DNA from: Arthrobotrys musiformis | Lineage: Eukaryota; Ascomycota; Orbiliomycetes; Orbiliales; Orbiliaceae | Assembly (NCBI GenBank): GCA_036971715.1 | Contig: JAVHJL010000005.1 | Span: 2,976,001 to 3,040,000, forward strand | Direction: 5' to 3' | Length of the DNA: 64,000 nucleotides | In this document: one piece after another, positions 11,601 to 24,366 of the stretch | How positions within the stretch are numbered: position 1 is the stretch's first letter | How the letters are laid out: each line of letters begins with the position of its first letter | Translations under genes and position numbers: made by a program | The notes under the pieces: generated by a model | Databases searched by the model: none | What the model saw: only the letters and a program-made list of their open reading frames with translations | Told to the model about the DNA's origin: nothing

Positions 11601-13169
11601 GCAATCCATACGTCATCGCCGTGATGCTCTATTTCGGCTTCCTAGTCGCCTTCTACATCCAACTCAACACTAGATACGTAAAGGCTGGTATGGTCTTAGC
11701 CATCTCCATGGTCGTCGTGTCAGTTGGTACTGTGATAGATTACATCCCCGGCACCGTCCGCGGCACCGCATTGGAGAACTTTTTAAAACGAGCCATTGCG
11801 ATGATAATAGGCGGATCCGGGGCGGTAATCGTCCAGACGATTATATTCCCCGTCAAAGCCCGAGTGAAACTAGTGGAGACGGTTGGACTGGCGGTACTTA
11901 AAATCAACGAGATGGAGAGTGCGATTGCGTTTGGAGTCGACCAGACGACGAATATTGGAGATTTGACGAATGAGAATGCCGTCAAGGCTTTTTACAAGGC
12001 CAGGAAGAAGGCGGATGTCTCGTTGGCTGCGGCGTCTGCTTATTGTATGTTGACCTCTCTTCATTTTGTGAATATATCTGGGACTAATATGTTGGATAGT
12101 GACCGTGTCCACGCAGGAGCCCAGGATCAAAGGCAGTTTTGCGAGGGACAAGATGATATATAAAGAGGTATTCCGCCCCAACACCCATGTAACTAATTTC
12201 ACTAACAAGTATCTACTTCAAGATCATATACGTCCTCCATCAAATCATCGACAGGATGGAGAACGTGCTCCAACTTCGGCTGCAGCTTGGTTCTGCAGTT
12301 CTGGAAAACTACTACGTAAGGGCTTTAATTCTCCAATTTCAAGAAAAGTACTTATCTTTTTGCAGGTTTACGTATATAAATACCGCCGTAATGTGGTAAG
12401 TATCTTCCCATCCTCTGAGTCTCAAACAGGGTTTAATAGAGAAATACAGGCCGCCGCGATAACCATAACCCTCTACGCCGTCCACGAAGCACTAACCAGC
12501 AAACTCCCGCTCCCGCAATACTTCCCCTCCGCCCGCCTGGCACAACTGCGCATGGTCAACCGCGTCCGGCAAATAATCATGGAATCCGTCTCCACAAACG
12601 ATAACACGACCGCGGAAGCGCAGGAAGCCGAAGACAGCGCCAAGAGGGTCCTCCGGGTCGAGTTTATGAGCTACAACGCTTCTTCCGCGGCGTTGGAACA
12701 GGTCATCGAGTGGCTTGAGGAATTGGTGGATCTGACGAAGTTACTGAGGGGTGCTGCGGAGTTCAGGGTGGGGTTGTTGTCGAGGCCTACGTATAGAGAG
12801 TGGGTTCGGCAGATTAGTATCAGCGAGGGGATTGACGGTGCACCGCCGCCGCCGCCATTGCCGCCGGTACAATCCCCGCAGCAATTACCGTCGACAAGTG
12901 AGAAACCTAAACTTCCCGAAAAGGAGGAAATCAGGCGGGAAGAAGAGCAAGAGGAGAGACACCACAGGTTGACGGCGATCACATCCCCAACGAGAAGACC
13001 GGATATCGACTCCGAAGCCGTAGAAGACGACGACGACGAACTCCTGGAGCCGTTGAAGCGGGTGCAGTCCCGACATCGGGAGAATAGAGCTGGCGTTAGA
13101 CGGTTAAGTCAATCCGGCGCCCTGCCGGAACGGGTGGATGCATTACGAAGAGCGGCGAGAGGGTTGTAG
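8681..13169 (+). CDS. DUF2421/aromatic-acid-exporter-type membrane protein
   Basis: Fourteen exons: 8681-8852, 8946-8988, 9118-9198, 9250-9333, 9401-9578, 9644-10380, 10443-10524, 10577-10815, 10877-11409, 11469-12044, 12100-12167, 12223-12315, 12366-12395 and 12450-13169. They total 1211 residues. It matches the fungal family of an N-terminal 6-TM 'ER transporter' domain (about 60-230), a central FUSC/ArAE_2 membrane domain (about 680-850) and C-terminal DUF2421 (about 850-1140). Useful landmarks are FKCSIAT and LRSKIPKIFVG in the first bundle, and FENSVGTSVQIFAYRTVGT in the second. Two Lys/Glu-rich inserts (about 258-315 and 607-660) and an acidic tail are likely cytosolic. Membrane transport is inferred from the family; substrate and location are unknown. 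Every junction keeps phase. The shortest exon is 30 nt. Confidence 0.9.
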
Positions 13170-13380
13170 TTTTAATTTCTCACCACTACCCTTAACCCCG
13201 GAAATTTCTGGGGGGGCATCTATTAAATTGTAATAAACAGCATATAGAAGATTATTTTTTGAATAAGGAAACGGCTGGGTAATAGTATAATACAATCTGA
13301 CCTGATCTAGATCTTCACCCCTCTGCAAAACCTTCGAGAGAGGGAGAGAGAGAGAGACCCTTTTGATTAATCCCCATCGA

Positions 13381-14115
13381 TCACTCCAATTTATCCAAAT
13401 GCTCCAACCGCGTTAGAACCGTCTGCTTCGACGCCTCCTCGATTTCGCCGGCGAGGAAGACTTCATCCAGTATCGCATAGACTTTATAAAAGTTGAAAAC
13501 TACCCAAACCATCAGTTAACCCCTTCTTTAATACCATTTAAAAATTAGAAGAAAGGGGAAGACCTACCCAAATCCAACTCGCAGACATTCCCAAAGAACG
13601 CATCCAGCACCTCAACGAAGAAGTGAATAGCCTCCAGGTACGCTAACTCATTATCATTCGCGTCCACACAAACGCAGAAGAACAGCCCGGCGTAACGGCG
13701 GTAGACGATTTTGTTATTCCGAAACTAACAATCATTAGTAAAGTACACCCCGGCGCACGGGGTAACAACCGTACCTCGACGAAATTAGATTGATATTTCT
13801 GATCCCGCGGGGCGACGAGGCGGTGGACCTGTGATCGTTAGCACCGACATCATAACGAAAGGAGGATAAAGAACATACCTCGCCCTTCAGCTTAACCTTC
13901 TCATCATCCTACCCACCATCAGACCCCATACAACCAGACAGAAGGGAAAAACAACTAAAAATGTACATCATACGGAGCGTACCACTTTGCCAGTCGCGTC
14001 TTGCCCCTGTTAAACCTGTGAGCCCCTTCCTTTTCTACAAATGGGATTTTTTATCGATTATATCGGGACGGTAGGCATACTGTCGGTTCTGGATAAGAAT
14101 GAAGGAGAGCACCAT
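13381..14115 (-). CDS. APS2: AP-2 complex sigma subunit
   Basis: Six minus-strand exons (14115-14081, 14006-13967, 13908-13879, 13828-13775, 13724-13568, 13499-13381) give 144 residues, the normal size for the family. AP-2 sigma is the small core subunit of the plasma-membrane clathrin adaptor and binds dileucine signals. The protein begins MVLSFILIQNRQGKTRLAKW and shows NKIVYRRYAGLFF, AYLEAIHFFVEVLD and CELDLVFNFYKVY, which are almost invariant in AP-2 sigma. The NVCELDLVFNF block separates it from AP-1 sigma. Two acceptors for exon 2 lie 8 nt apart; only the downstream one (exon start 14006) keeps QGKTR. The 3' end faces the DUF2421 gene across about 210 bp. Confidence 0.97.
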
Positions 14116-14414
14116 GGCTTTTGGAAGCGGGTACTGCTGAATTATCGGATTCGAATGCGACGGCGGGCGGGATACCTCATTCGGGATACCAGTTGGTCGA
14201 GACGATTCGATGTTGGGGTTTGTACGTACGTATCAATTAGGTGAGTCGCGAGCGGAAAGGGAAGCTTAAAAGGAGCTTGGATTACTTTGCGAACGGGGGA
14301 GCTTGACTAAGCTCCACAACGCAGAAATTACAACAGATTGTATTATAAACTACCTTAATCTGGCCTCGAGACTAAAAACTATCTAAACCCTCGATATGAA
14401 TGTTGAATGTTGAT

Positions 14415-17400
14415 CTAAATAAACTGGAAGGAACTCCTGCACAGAGGACAGGAGCTGGTGCTGCTCGATTTGAACCACCGCATCAGGCAGTTCCCGTGGA
14501 ACTTGCGTTTACACGTCCCGCAGGCCTTCGACGGCAGCGTCCGCTCCACCTGCGCCAGGATGGAGTAGCAGATAGCGCACTCCTCCACCCCGTCCAGGTG
14601 CAGTTTCACATTCCTCTGGAATAACGTCAGCCCGTCCACGATTGATCCGCCCTATACTCCCATTAGCCCCGTATATATATGTATATATGTATGGAAGGTA
14701 CTTACCTGCAAGGCAATAACCGCCTGACAAGCCAACAACCACGTCTTCCACTGCTTCTCCGACACCGCCACCCTCCTAACCCCCTTCACCTCCACCAGCT
14801 GCAGCGGAAAGCTAGCCGGCAACTTAACCATCATCTCCATCGTCGTCTCGTCGACCTCGTACGTAACTGTAATCTCCCTCGCCGTCCTACTAATCTTGAT
14901 CGCCAGCCCCTCGGGCCTCTCATCCGTCCCGTCCAACCACTTTTCAACCTCCTTAAACTCCAGGTCCACGAGGAGCGGGGAGATAAATTTATCCGTGAAC
15001 GGTAGGACGTTGTCTTTAACCTGATTATTCGAATCGCTGAACCACGATTTCACAAGCGATGGGGAATATCGGAGCGAAAGGTAGTAGACGTATATCATCA
15101 ACGTTCTGATGTAATGCAGATCCGGCACCCCGTATGCTGAAAACGTGGGGTCTAAGGAAGCGACGGGGTATTTGGCGCCATCGATCGGTTTCGCGCGTGC
15201 GTGGCCGAGGATTTTGAATATGAAGTCGAGGAGTTTGTGGATGTACTCCCCGGCTTTTAGACTTTCGACGTATGACGCTTTGATGCGGAAGGACTTTCGT
15301 TTTTCATTATCAATATTAACCCCGTGCGTCGTTTTGGGGGATGGTTTGGGTAATACATACCGAATTGACGAAATGATCGTATACCAGCACCCACGAGCTA
15401 AGATACCCTTGAACCCTCTGCAGCTCCGACTGCTCCAATAGCGCCGGATTGAGGACCGCATCCTCCTCGAGAGCCGGGGGATCAAGTAGAAGCGACAACA
15501 ACTCGTCCGGCAGCGAAATCTCCAACGTCTCATCCTTCGATAGAGCCGCATCGATAGATATCTGCTCCTGCAACTGCGGAATCCGGCGGTGTAGAAGGTT
15601 GAACGCCACACCCTGGACATCGTCCGTATTCCCGCCCAGCAGCTGATAAAGCTGCTCGGATTTCGGACGCGAATCTTCGGCTTCGTCTCTGTCTTCTTTA
15701 CTAACCGTGGGGCGTGGGCCGACTGCTGCGGGGTCATCGAGGAAGTGTAGTGGCATATTCATGAGGGCTCTGGAGAGCGCCGCGCAATATCCCTTGAACG
15801 CCTCGTTTTGAAGCGGTGCTATACGCCGTTAATACAAAACCCGCCCAATAGTTTGAGAAAGAGATAAGTAAACATACCCGCAACATCGGTCAACAATGTC
15901 AACCAGATGCGATACAGCCTCGGAAGGAACCAATCCCACGCATCTGAAAGGTCGTCGTTGACGAACTCATCCTCTTGGTTTGTCGCTCGAATCTCCTTGA
16001 TAACTTCGTAGACGGAGAAAGTGGAAAGCAACGTTGCAACCGTCTCCCCGAGTGTATTATACGTTGCCTATAAATTCATATTAGCATCTAATTTTGGGAC
16101 AGGGGGTTGAGTGTTCAATACCGAGAAAGAATATTCCATCGCGGCAAATAAGTCATGCCAGTATGAGCCCTGCAGTTTCCGAAGGATCGGGAGCACCTTC
16201 CTCGACATCCGCATAATGGCGCATAGAAGACCGGGGGACTGTAGTGCCAAAACTTCCGGAGGCAGTTCTTCACTCAGCCAGCTCAATACCTTCTTCATCA
16301 GTAACAGACCCCGTTGGGCGGGGACGTCTGTGGGGTTTTCAACAAGATCTGAAGTCCACATTTCATTTAGAAGTAACAGTTTTGGAAATGCTAAAAGCTC
16401 GTTAGAACCCGCCGCCGTCAAAAAAGAAAGGCTAAAGGGGTAACCCACCTTTCTCAATGGCATCTTCGGCCTCAATCCCAGATACGTCACTGATCAGCCT
16501 GTTCCTCAGCTGAACGACCAACGGCATAACAGTAAGGTTATCATCCCTCAACCCCGCCAGCACTGCAATATCCCTCAGAATGAACTTATCATCCTTCTTC
16601 TTCCCGATCTCAAGATTATCGATCCACAGAACTGCATCTTTACCCGTAACCCCCTTATGGCGTAGCACCTCCACCAGCGACCTTAGCGCACGAGCGTGGT
16701 AATATGCCTCCGGGGTAACAGGAAGAACGGTAGTCTGCTCGGACAACCCAAGCAGTGTCGAATTCACAAAGTTGATACCATTCTTCCCATTCGCTGCCGC
16801 CAGCAGGTTTTGGGTAGTCGTGTAGTCTTGAACGGCGGCGTACCGCACAACTTCAAGATTACTAGCGAGATCCTCTAGTACTGTTCGCTTGAGAGGTTTG
16901 TTTTCATCTGGGACCCTGAGTTTATCGCCTATAACTTCGGCCACGATCAAGGAGGACCTTAAAAATGGCAATTGTAGGCCCGGAGAAACCCTAGATAGTG
17001 AAGCTGCTATTGTCTTCTGGCGCGTCTCTCGCTGGACGTTCTGGTTAGAATCCGAGCTCTCGGTTCTAGACAAAACTGAAAGCGCGAACGTTGCCATGCG
17101 CATAGAGACGTTAAGCTTGTCATCATCCAAAACCTCTTCGGCCTCCTCGGGGTCTTCAACCGGATCAACGAGGAAAACAGAGTCTCCGAGGGGCCGAATA
17201 GAGCTGAGGGAAGCATCCGGACGAGTCTGGAATACAGGCTCCAGGTGCTTCCTCCAAGTTTCCTCATCGTACGACATCGCTATCATAAGCTGTCCCTCCC
17301 GGGACAGGTCTGCATGGGAAAGCACACATAAAGCCTTGCTCACGAGCAGTCGTATGCTTTGCATCACAAGTTAGCACGATGTCGACCATCTGAATTTTCG

Positions 17401-20161
17401 ATATCCGTACCTTATGAAACCGCTGTCGGTTGGTTCAAGCACTAAACTCGAGAGTGTCGACGCAATATCCTCCCGGATCTGATTGACCTCCGGATCATCC
17501 AAACTCTTCTCCCCGCAGAGCTTCACGAACAAAATATCGGCCTTCTTAATATTATCATCCCCTGCGGTCTCTAGGATTAGTAACAAGGTGGTTATTAGCT
17601 CCCGCCTGAGATTCTGGCTGATGCTCGCCAAAACTGTTGCAGGCACTCTGTATAATTCCGTCAGGATGTTTCCGGTCAATGTAATGTCGTAACTTCTATC
17701 GATAGCGATTTTGTGAAGTTTTTCCGCGAGCTTTACAGCCATATCCCCCTTTAGTTGTCTAGACACTAACGATTCGGGCGCCTGAATCGCAACGATGACC
17801 ATCTTCCAAGAAGCTTCATCCGCCTCAGCCAAAGCCTGCTCGCACTCATGTCGTAAGTATCCGTCAAGATTTGCCGACTGAACGCACGCTTTCGTATGCG
17901 ATCTCTCAAAGTTATAAATGAACTGCAAAATCCCCTCTCGGTTCTGCGAGATGACTAGCAGATCAATAGTTTCCTCGAGGATTCCGTGTCCGTTGGAACT
18001 ATCCCAGTATTTTTGATAGGCGAACAAAGTATTGAAGAAGTGCTCTCGAGCGGGGCTGGCGACTAAAGTCTGCGAATCCTCCACGAGGTACTCGTGTAGC
18101 GAAACTCTGCAATTAGCATCTCTCCGGATGGCGCTATTTGCGGACTTCGATACAGATGCTGCGAGAGCTGCCGCTGCAACATTATCACCGCGGCTAGCCT
18201 TGGAGCTGTTCACTGAGTATCTTAGCAAATCCTGTTCAACGGTATTCAAAGCCAATATAGCCCAGTGCTTCTTGTCCAGTGTGTGGTACAATGCGGCTGT
18301 AAACTGGCCCCACGAATCCACCGTCGCCATGGTCTTCTCGAGGACGGCGTCACCACCAGTTATCGAAGCCTCCACCGCCGCTTCAACTTGTTTACCAAGC
18401 TCACTAACTAGCCCTTCGATCTGCTGCCTAACAAACGGAGTATCTACATCCGTCACAACCTTCATCGCCTTGGCAAGTACGCTGGGCACATCGGAGAGAC
18501 CTATTCTCCATGCGGCCAACTCTTCCTTCGGCTCGATGAACGCCTTGAAAGTATTCCCAAGGTTAACAGACACGATTTCCTTTCTAATGGTATCGCTGAG
18601 AAATTCCTTGGAAAGGAAGAAGGCACAGATCTGGAAGTAGCAGGACCACGCTTCGGGACGGTGGTCTTTGGGTTCCATGCTACCGCTCAGACCGTCCACT
18701 ATAGCTGTTAGGAATTGTTGGACTTCATCGTTGATGCTTGGTAGCGCCTTTTCGGGGAGCGTCTCGACTAGGGAGGCGAATTTCGACCAGAATTCCGACG
18801 AGGCGCCTTGACTCCCCTTGGCGACATATCTCTTGACGACTTTGAAAGTCGGTTTCTTCACTGTTGCCGCGATTTCCCAGGAACCCGGGAAAGCTATTTA
18901 ATACACAGCATTAGCTGAGCCCACCTATGGAAAGAATGGCAATTTAACATACTCTCGTTCAAAGTCAACAAAGTATCCAAAAACTTTTGATTCGACCCGA
19001 GTTGATTGCTCGTCAAAGCCTTTTCGATCATTGCCGGTGCAATGATATGTAACGCCGGTTCGACATAATCTAAACCACTATTCTGTTATGGGTCGGCCTC
19101 TTTTTTGTTTTGGTATAGTCCATCAATACAAGGTCGATAGATCACCAACCTTTCCGGTTTACGAGACAGGTTCTTAGTAAACTGTACACCGCCTGCCGTA
19201 GATATGGATCCGAGTGATATGCGAACGTCCATAGCCGCGGTTCGTTCATGAACGATAAATACGGTTCGTCATGTTTCGGTTCATTTGTCCCCATCTTCGC
19301 CATGGCCGCTATATTCCCCCCATATTAGCAAAATAATCTCCACGAAAAACGATAACCACGCGGAGGGCATCCATACAAACTAAATGCGCCGCAGCCATAG
19401 TAACCCCCTTCATAACCCTAGCAAACTTCGCCTCCATCTCATCGGGACTATTATTCCTCTCATCGCTCAGAGTATTAACCTGTTCCTTCGCCTTAACCTT
19501 CCCGCAAAAGTCCATAATAGCCATCTGATACGTCTTCCACACCAGCCCGATCTTCTCGTCGGTAGTGAACACCTGTCGGAGCGCATCTGTGGCCGCCGCA
19601 GAAACCGTTTGATCGCTGTCGTATAAACCGGCCAACCAGCTCCCCGCGACTTGAGGCAGATACGGAACGAACGCTCTTCGAGTTTTCTCTGCGATCCCGC
19701 CTAGGACTTTATGCGCCAGCTGACGGATACGGATCGTATTTTCGAAGGACAGTCTGGGGTATAATTGAACCTAAAAGAAAAATAAATCCCAATCCCATAA
19801 GCCAATGTAAACTTCAAACCAGACTAAAAAAAAAATCTAGGAAACCACCCCGCTCCCATACATAACAATTCACAATCGCATTTTCAATGGTCGCCTGCTC
19901 CGTCACATAATCCAACAGATCCGCCAACGCCTTCTCCTTGGTGGTATCATCCCGCTTCAGCAGATTGCTAAATACCACGACCAAAGCCGGGGCCGAAATA
20001 GACTTAATATCCGGCGGCTCGGCGAAATACGACAGCGGCGACGACGAAGTCCGTTCTCGAGATGTGAATCCGAATGCTGAAGACGAGGCTCCGAACGCCT
20101 TGCCGCTGAGGGCTGCAGCGGCGTTCGCGCTACTCGCTTGTGTTCGTTTCTTGCTGCTCAT
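14415..20161 (-). CDS. RKR1: listerin, E3 ubiquitin ligase of ribosome-associated quality control
   Basis: Eleven minus-strand exons (20161-19862, 19770-19377, 19308-19150, 19069-18953, 18893-17411, 17356-16449, 16390-16122, 16067-15878, 15818-15361, 15293-14706, 14651-14415) give 1700 residues. Yeast Ltn1/Rkr1 has about 1560 residues and human listerin 1766. Listerin ubiquitinates stalled nascent chains on 60S subunits. The N-terminal block has SPLSYFAEPPD, followed by LKRDDTTKEKAL and VQLYPRLSFEN, typical of the family. The long middle is HEAT-like and helical. The C-terminus carries the variant RING: CAIC, then CGTCKRKFHGNC, then CPLC, ending in SSFQF. All junctions keep phase. One donor (TTAGTTT then GTATGG at 19376) was chosen over a nearer GTTTGT because only it keeps frame with the MAKMGTNEP exon. 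Confidence 0.96.
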
Positions 20162-20734
20162 CTGTAACCGACCGATCGATCCTCGAGATCTATCTGGGGC
20201 TGTTTTTCCGATCCGGAGGTTTTTTTGGTTCTTGCTTGGTTGGAGATACTTTTTAAGGGTGGTGGAGTTTGGGGTATTTGTGAGTGGTGGGGGTTTTTGA
20301 GTGACTGATAGCTTAGCTCCGGCTGGTTCGAATCATTCTAAACTCACTATGAACAATCCAATGGCTATGACGCCGTGGTGCATTTGCAACACTCGCCAAC
20401 ATGCAACACCGTATATATATCATCATCGTAGCAAATGGGACACTAAAATATCAATTCTCTCATGATCCTTCGCTTGAAAATAATTAAGTACATAAGCATG
20501 CAACAAGTCGTAATAGCTGGCTGTTTGACAGGTGGCAGGAAAAAAAAGGAAAAGAGGGAAAGAGGGAAGGTCGTGATGTTGTTGGCTGTACAATTATAAG
20601 TTTCGAAGTTCCCATTCTAAAATACCATTCTATCCGAATACACCTCCAATCTATGCGGTAAATCGTGTCACACAAGACCCCCTGCCATATCACACCGGGG
20701 CCAAAGGGGAGGGCGGGGGGGCGGGGGTTCTGAC
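20162..20734. other. listerin promoter and Rad3 3' flank
   Basis: 573 bp between two minus-strand genes. It must contain the listerin promoter at its left side and the Rad3 3' untranslated region at its right. A short GGTTCGAATC at about 20324 resembles a B-box but has no tRNA around it. No gene is supported. Confidence 0.5.
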
Positions 20735-23698
20735 CTAGCCTAACCTCATCATGGCCTCGTCCATTTCCTCGTCACTGATCTCGTACTCCTCCTTTGCATT
20801 GCCATTAGCTTCTCCGGCCTGATCAATCTGCATGTTCTCCATCTCCTCCTGCTGAATCCTCATCTTCTTCACATGCGCATTCAAATCCTCCAAACTCCAG
20901 GTACTTATCCCCTCCTGATCTTTCTGCGCGAACGGCTGTGCCATCGTCCTCAAGAACTTCTTCGCTGCGGCAACGCTCATATCCACGCTGAGATTCATTT
21001 CTGAATCCAACAGCGCCTGCGCGATCCACTTGGGCAGCTGGTTCCGTTTCTTTCCAAACCGTTTATCAGCCAACACCATGATCCCATAGTCGTCTTTACC
21101 TCTCAACACACGACCAAGGCATTGCGCGGCATGTCGCATGGCGTCGAAAGATAAAAAGTCGTTTTCTTTGATACGGAAGTTCTCACGGAGGAATTCGAGA
21201 CGTGCTTTTAGAATTCGAGACTCGGTGTACTGGAATGGCACACCGATGCAGATGACGGTTCGGCCGTATTGGTGGTCGAAATCGATTCCTTCTGACACTT
21301 TACCACGGGCGACACAGAGCAGAACGGCTCCGCGGCCGTTACAGCACGCCGTGCGGTAGGTTTCCAATGCCAGGGATGTTTCCTGACTATCTGGTGTTTC
21401 CACCAAGATCAGTTTATATTTCCACACTTCGTCGAGAATTCCCTATACACCTGGTCAGTACGAGCAAAATACGACACGTCAATTAAACCGGTAACTTACC
21501 ATTCCCTGCCACATGCTGATGATACTCTCCATGTAAAGATACGACGGGAAGAAGATAACCAACCCGTCGGGCGTAATCTTCGAGAACTCTATCATCAGGT
21601 TTCCGTAATTTCTCACCACGCTGGGATCATTTCTGATCTCAAACCGACTGCTTATGGCGACCTGATCACTACCCCTGGTCACCACCATCGGTAAGAAACT
21701 CCGTCTCGCCAGCGTCATGGCATATGATTCTTGTACCACGCAATCAAACTGCAACATCTTGGGGTACATCTCCAGCGGCGAGATTGTACCCGACGTGATG
21801 ACTACCGACCAAAATCGGTCAAACACCGGCTTTATAGCTATTGATGCGTCGAGGCATGTGAAGTGGAAGATGGGGTTGGGCACTGTGGCCGTTTCCGATT
21901 CGAATGGTTCCAATATTAATAAGAACCCCTTCTCGTATGTAGCCACTAGTGTCGCGAATGTCGCTACCTCCTGTAGAGCTTGGAACTCCTCCACATTGGA
22001 TAACTCCAGCGTCCGTATTAGCGATGTTAGACGTTCTGCGCAAAATCTACACGCAAAATGATTAGCAACGAAAAATAATATATAATATAATCGTTTGTTC
22101 ATACCTCAACGGTTTCTTCTCGATGAACGTTAAATCCTTCAAATGCTGTAAGAACGACGGCGGTGTTTCCGATATCACATGCAGAACTTTCATCCTTGTC
22201 TTCAAATACTCCACGAATCTCTTCAAGAACGCCACAAAGTGCTCTGCACGTCGTATATTTCCCGGAACCGCCTCTTTCAGCAGATCATCCGGCAAGACTG
22301 GATTTGCCATGAAGGAATCTTCCTCCCGAGCCGCGCTGGCATCCTGTAGCCCTTCTACTAGTTTTGCGTATTCCTCCTGGAGTTTATCCGCATCTGTAGA
22401 CTTCATGTCCTCGATCTTTTTCTCAAGGCTCGTACACCCTCTTGCCGCTTTCCTTAATGAGTCTTCGGTTATGTCGATGCTCAAAGACTCGATGCAGACG
22501 TTGTCGATGTTGTGTGCCTCGTCGAAGACCACAATGCAGTCCTTTGAGAGCTCCTTCGATACCCGTTCGGCGATTTTAGGGTCAAGGAGGTAGTGATACG
22601 AGTAGATGATGACATTGCAATACGGCATCATCCTCCTGGCTGTGAAATACGGACACTGCTTCTTTTCCTCGCCGTATTTCAGCATTCCGTCTAGCGTATA
22701 AACGCCCGGCGGGATCAAATTATGCGGTTCCAACAGATCCAGATTCTACACCCATCCAGTCAGTATAACCCTTCAGACACACCGGAGAGAAATCATAACC
22801 CACATCGTGGTATATGCACGACTCCACCTCCTCGCCCTTCTCCTTCTTCTCCCTCACAAACCCCGCCGTCAAACTCCTACAGCGCGCATCGACCACATTC
22901 CCCTTCTTCTCCCGCTTAACGCTCGGGTGCAGACACAGGTTCTTTCGACTCGTCAATCCCAACCCGCGGAAATCTTCGACCTGGCCTAGCTCTTTCGCGC
23001 GGTACTCCATCAGCGCCTTTAATTCGTAAAGCGCCTTTTCGATCTCAGACATTGTACGGGAGCAGTAGATGAGTTTTCGATGTTCGGGGTAGTGCTGTTG
23101 GTAGGCAACGATCAGAGATAGCAGGGAAACGGTCTTCCCGGTGCCCGAAGGCATTTCTATAGAACAGGTCAGTACCCCATAATCATCATCATAACCATAG
23201 AACCTGCGAGGGGAGAATGATAGACCATACCCAGCACGCAATGACCACCTGCATCGAGAGTTCCTACGAATAGACCCCAATCACCATCAGCAAAAAAGCT
23301 CTATTCCCTCGCTAAATACCAATAAATATCAACCAACCACTGACTCTTCAGATCGCACATATACCTATCCCCCCATCAATAGATATATACCCCCAAATCT
23401 TCGTAAGCCACTTTCCGTCCCTCTTTCTCTCATATGAAATTCGATTTTTTTGGAGGGTAAAAAAGTTTAATACTGACTGGAATTGTTCTACAAACCCCCA
23501 ACGGTTAGCCAATTCCTTGCTGCCCTCTCATCTCGTTTTTTGGGCGAAATGAAGAAGGCTCACCAGGGTAGATCCGTGGATACGGAAAGATGACCGGGAG
23601 GTCACTGTAGCGTAGATAGTGATAATTTGCATTAGTCGTTTTGATCTCTGCCTTGGTTCCGGGAAGGGGTGAGGGACGTACTCTATCAGAAACCGCAT
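20735..23698 (-). CDS. RAD3: TFIIH helicase Rad3/XPD
   Basis: Nine minus-strand exons (23698-23682, 23604-23564, 23487-23478, 23364-23345, 23263-23231, 23156-22804, 22745-22105, 22046-21500, 21442-20735) give 789 residues; the yeast protein has 778. Rad3/XPD is the 5'-3' DNA helicase of TFIIH, used in nucleotide excision repair and transcription. The start reads MRFLIDDLPVIFPYPRIYP. Motif I is MPSGTGKT and the DEAH box is VVFDEAHN. The Fe-S region includes GLTSRKNLCLHP and DARCRSL, with later Cys in CIYHD and CPYF. Motif VI is QCLGRVLRG. The C-terminal tail is acidic. The first about 40 codons are split over exons of 17, 41, 10, 20 and 33 nt, all needed to restore the conserved N-terminus. 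Confidence 0.97.
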
Positions 23699-24366
23699 GA
23701 TTGGAAGCCAAGCAGCGCGTGTGCATAAACTACGTGCGATCGATGGTACGCAAGAGCTAGGTGGGCGTTCTAGATTTTTTCTGGTTGAGGGCAGGTGGAT
23801 GTGTGAAGTCGCGACGTTGGAGCGGGCAGCTCGATTAAGCTGCTACATACACGCGACCTGGGCAGGATTTAGACTATTTGGCGACAGGGCCCGGCGGGTC
23901 AACGCATCATGCATCTAAACTATGACACCGACGGAATCAAACGGATCTGATAGGCCACAATGTTGCAAACGGTCGGCCCGAAAGCCTAATAAGCTGTATA
24001 AACCCATTTCCTCCTCGCCAGGATCCGGACTTCTCTGATTGGTAAACATACTAACATGCTAACAGGACTGGTGTATGAACGACTAACTAAGTAACTGTAA
24101 CCACGGCTTTCTTGCTTTTAAGGAAATGAAAATGCTGCCAGGATAAAATGTACAGGGTGTAGAATGGGAAGACGGACGGAGATAAGGGAAACCTATAGGT
24201 ACCCATGCAAAAGAACAATAACTCGACGGCTACAAAGGGAAACAAAACCAAAAAAAAAAAGGAACGATGAAACAAAGTGAAATAAACAAAGAAAACATAT
24301 AGTAGATAGTGGTGGTGGTGATGGTGTAGCAGTAATTAGGTATTATTAAGAACGAGAAGGGAATAT
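23699..24366. other. intergenic: Rad3 promoter and Syp1 3' flank
   Basis: 668 bp holding the Rad3 promoter side and the A-rich 3' flank of Syp1. Two poly-purine runs lie near 24240-24300. No open frame here has a recognisable product. Confidence 0.5.

Noticed and set aside
20300..20345. GGTTCGAATC resembling a tRNA B-box with a nearby TAGCTTAG
   Set aside because: The spacing is too short for a tRNA, and neither the T-stem nor the acceptor stem pairs.
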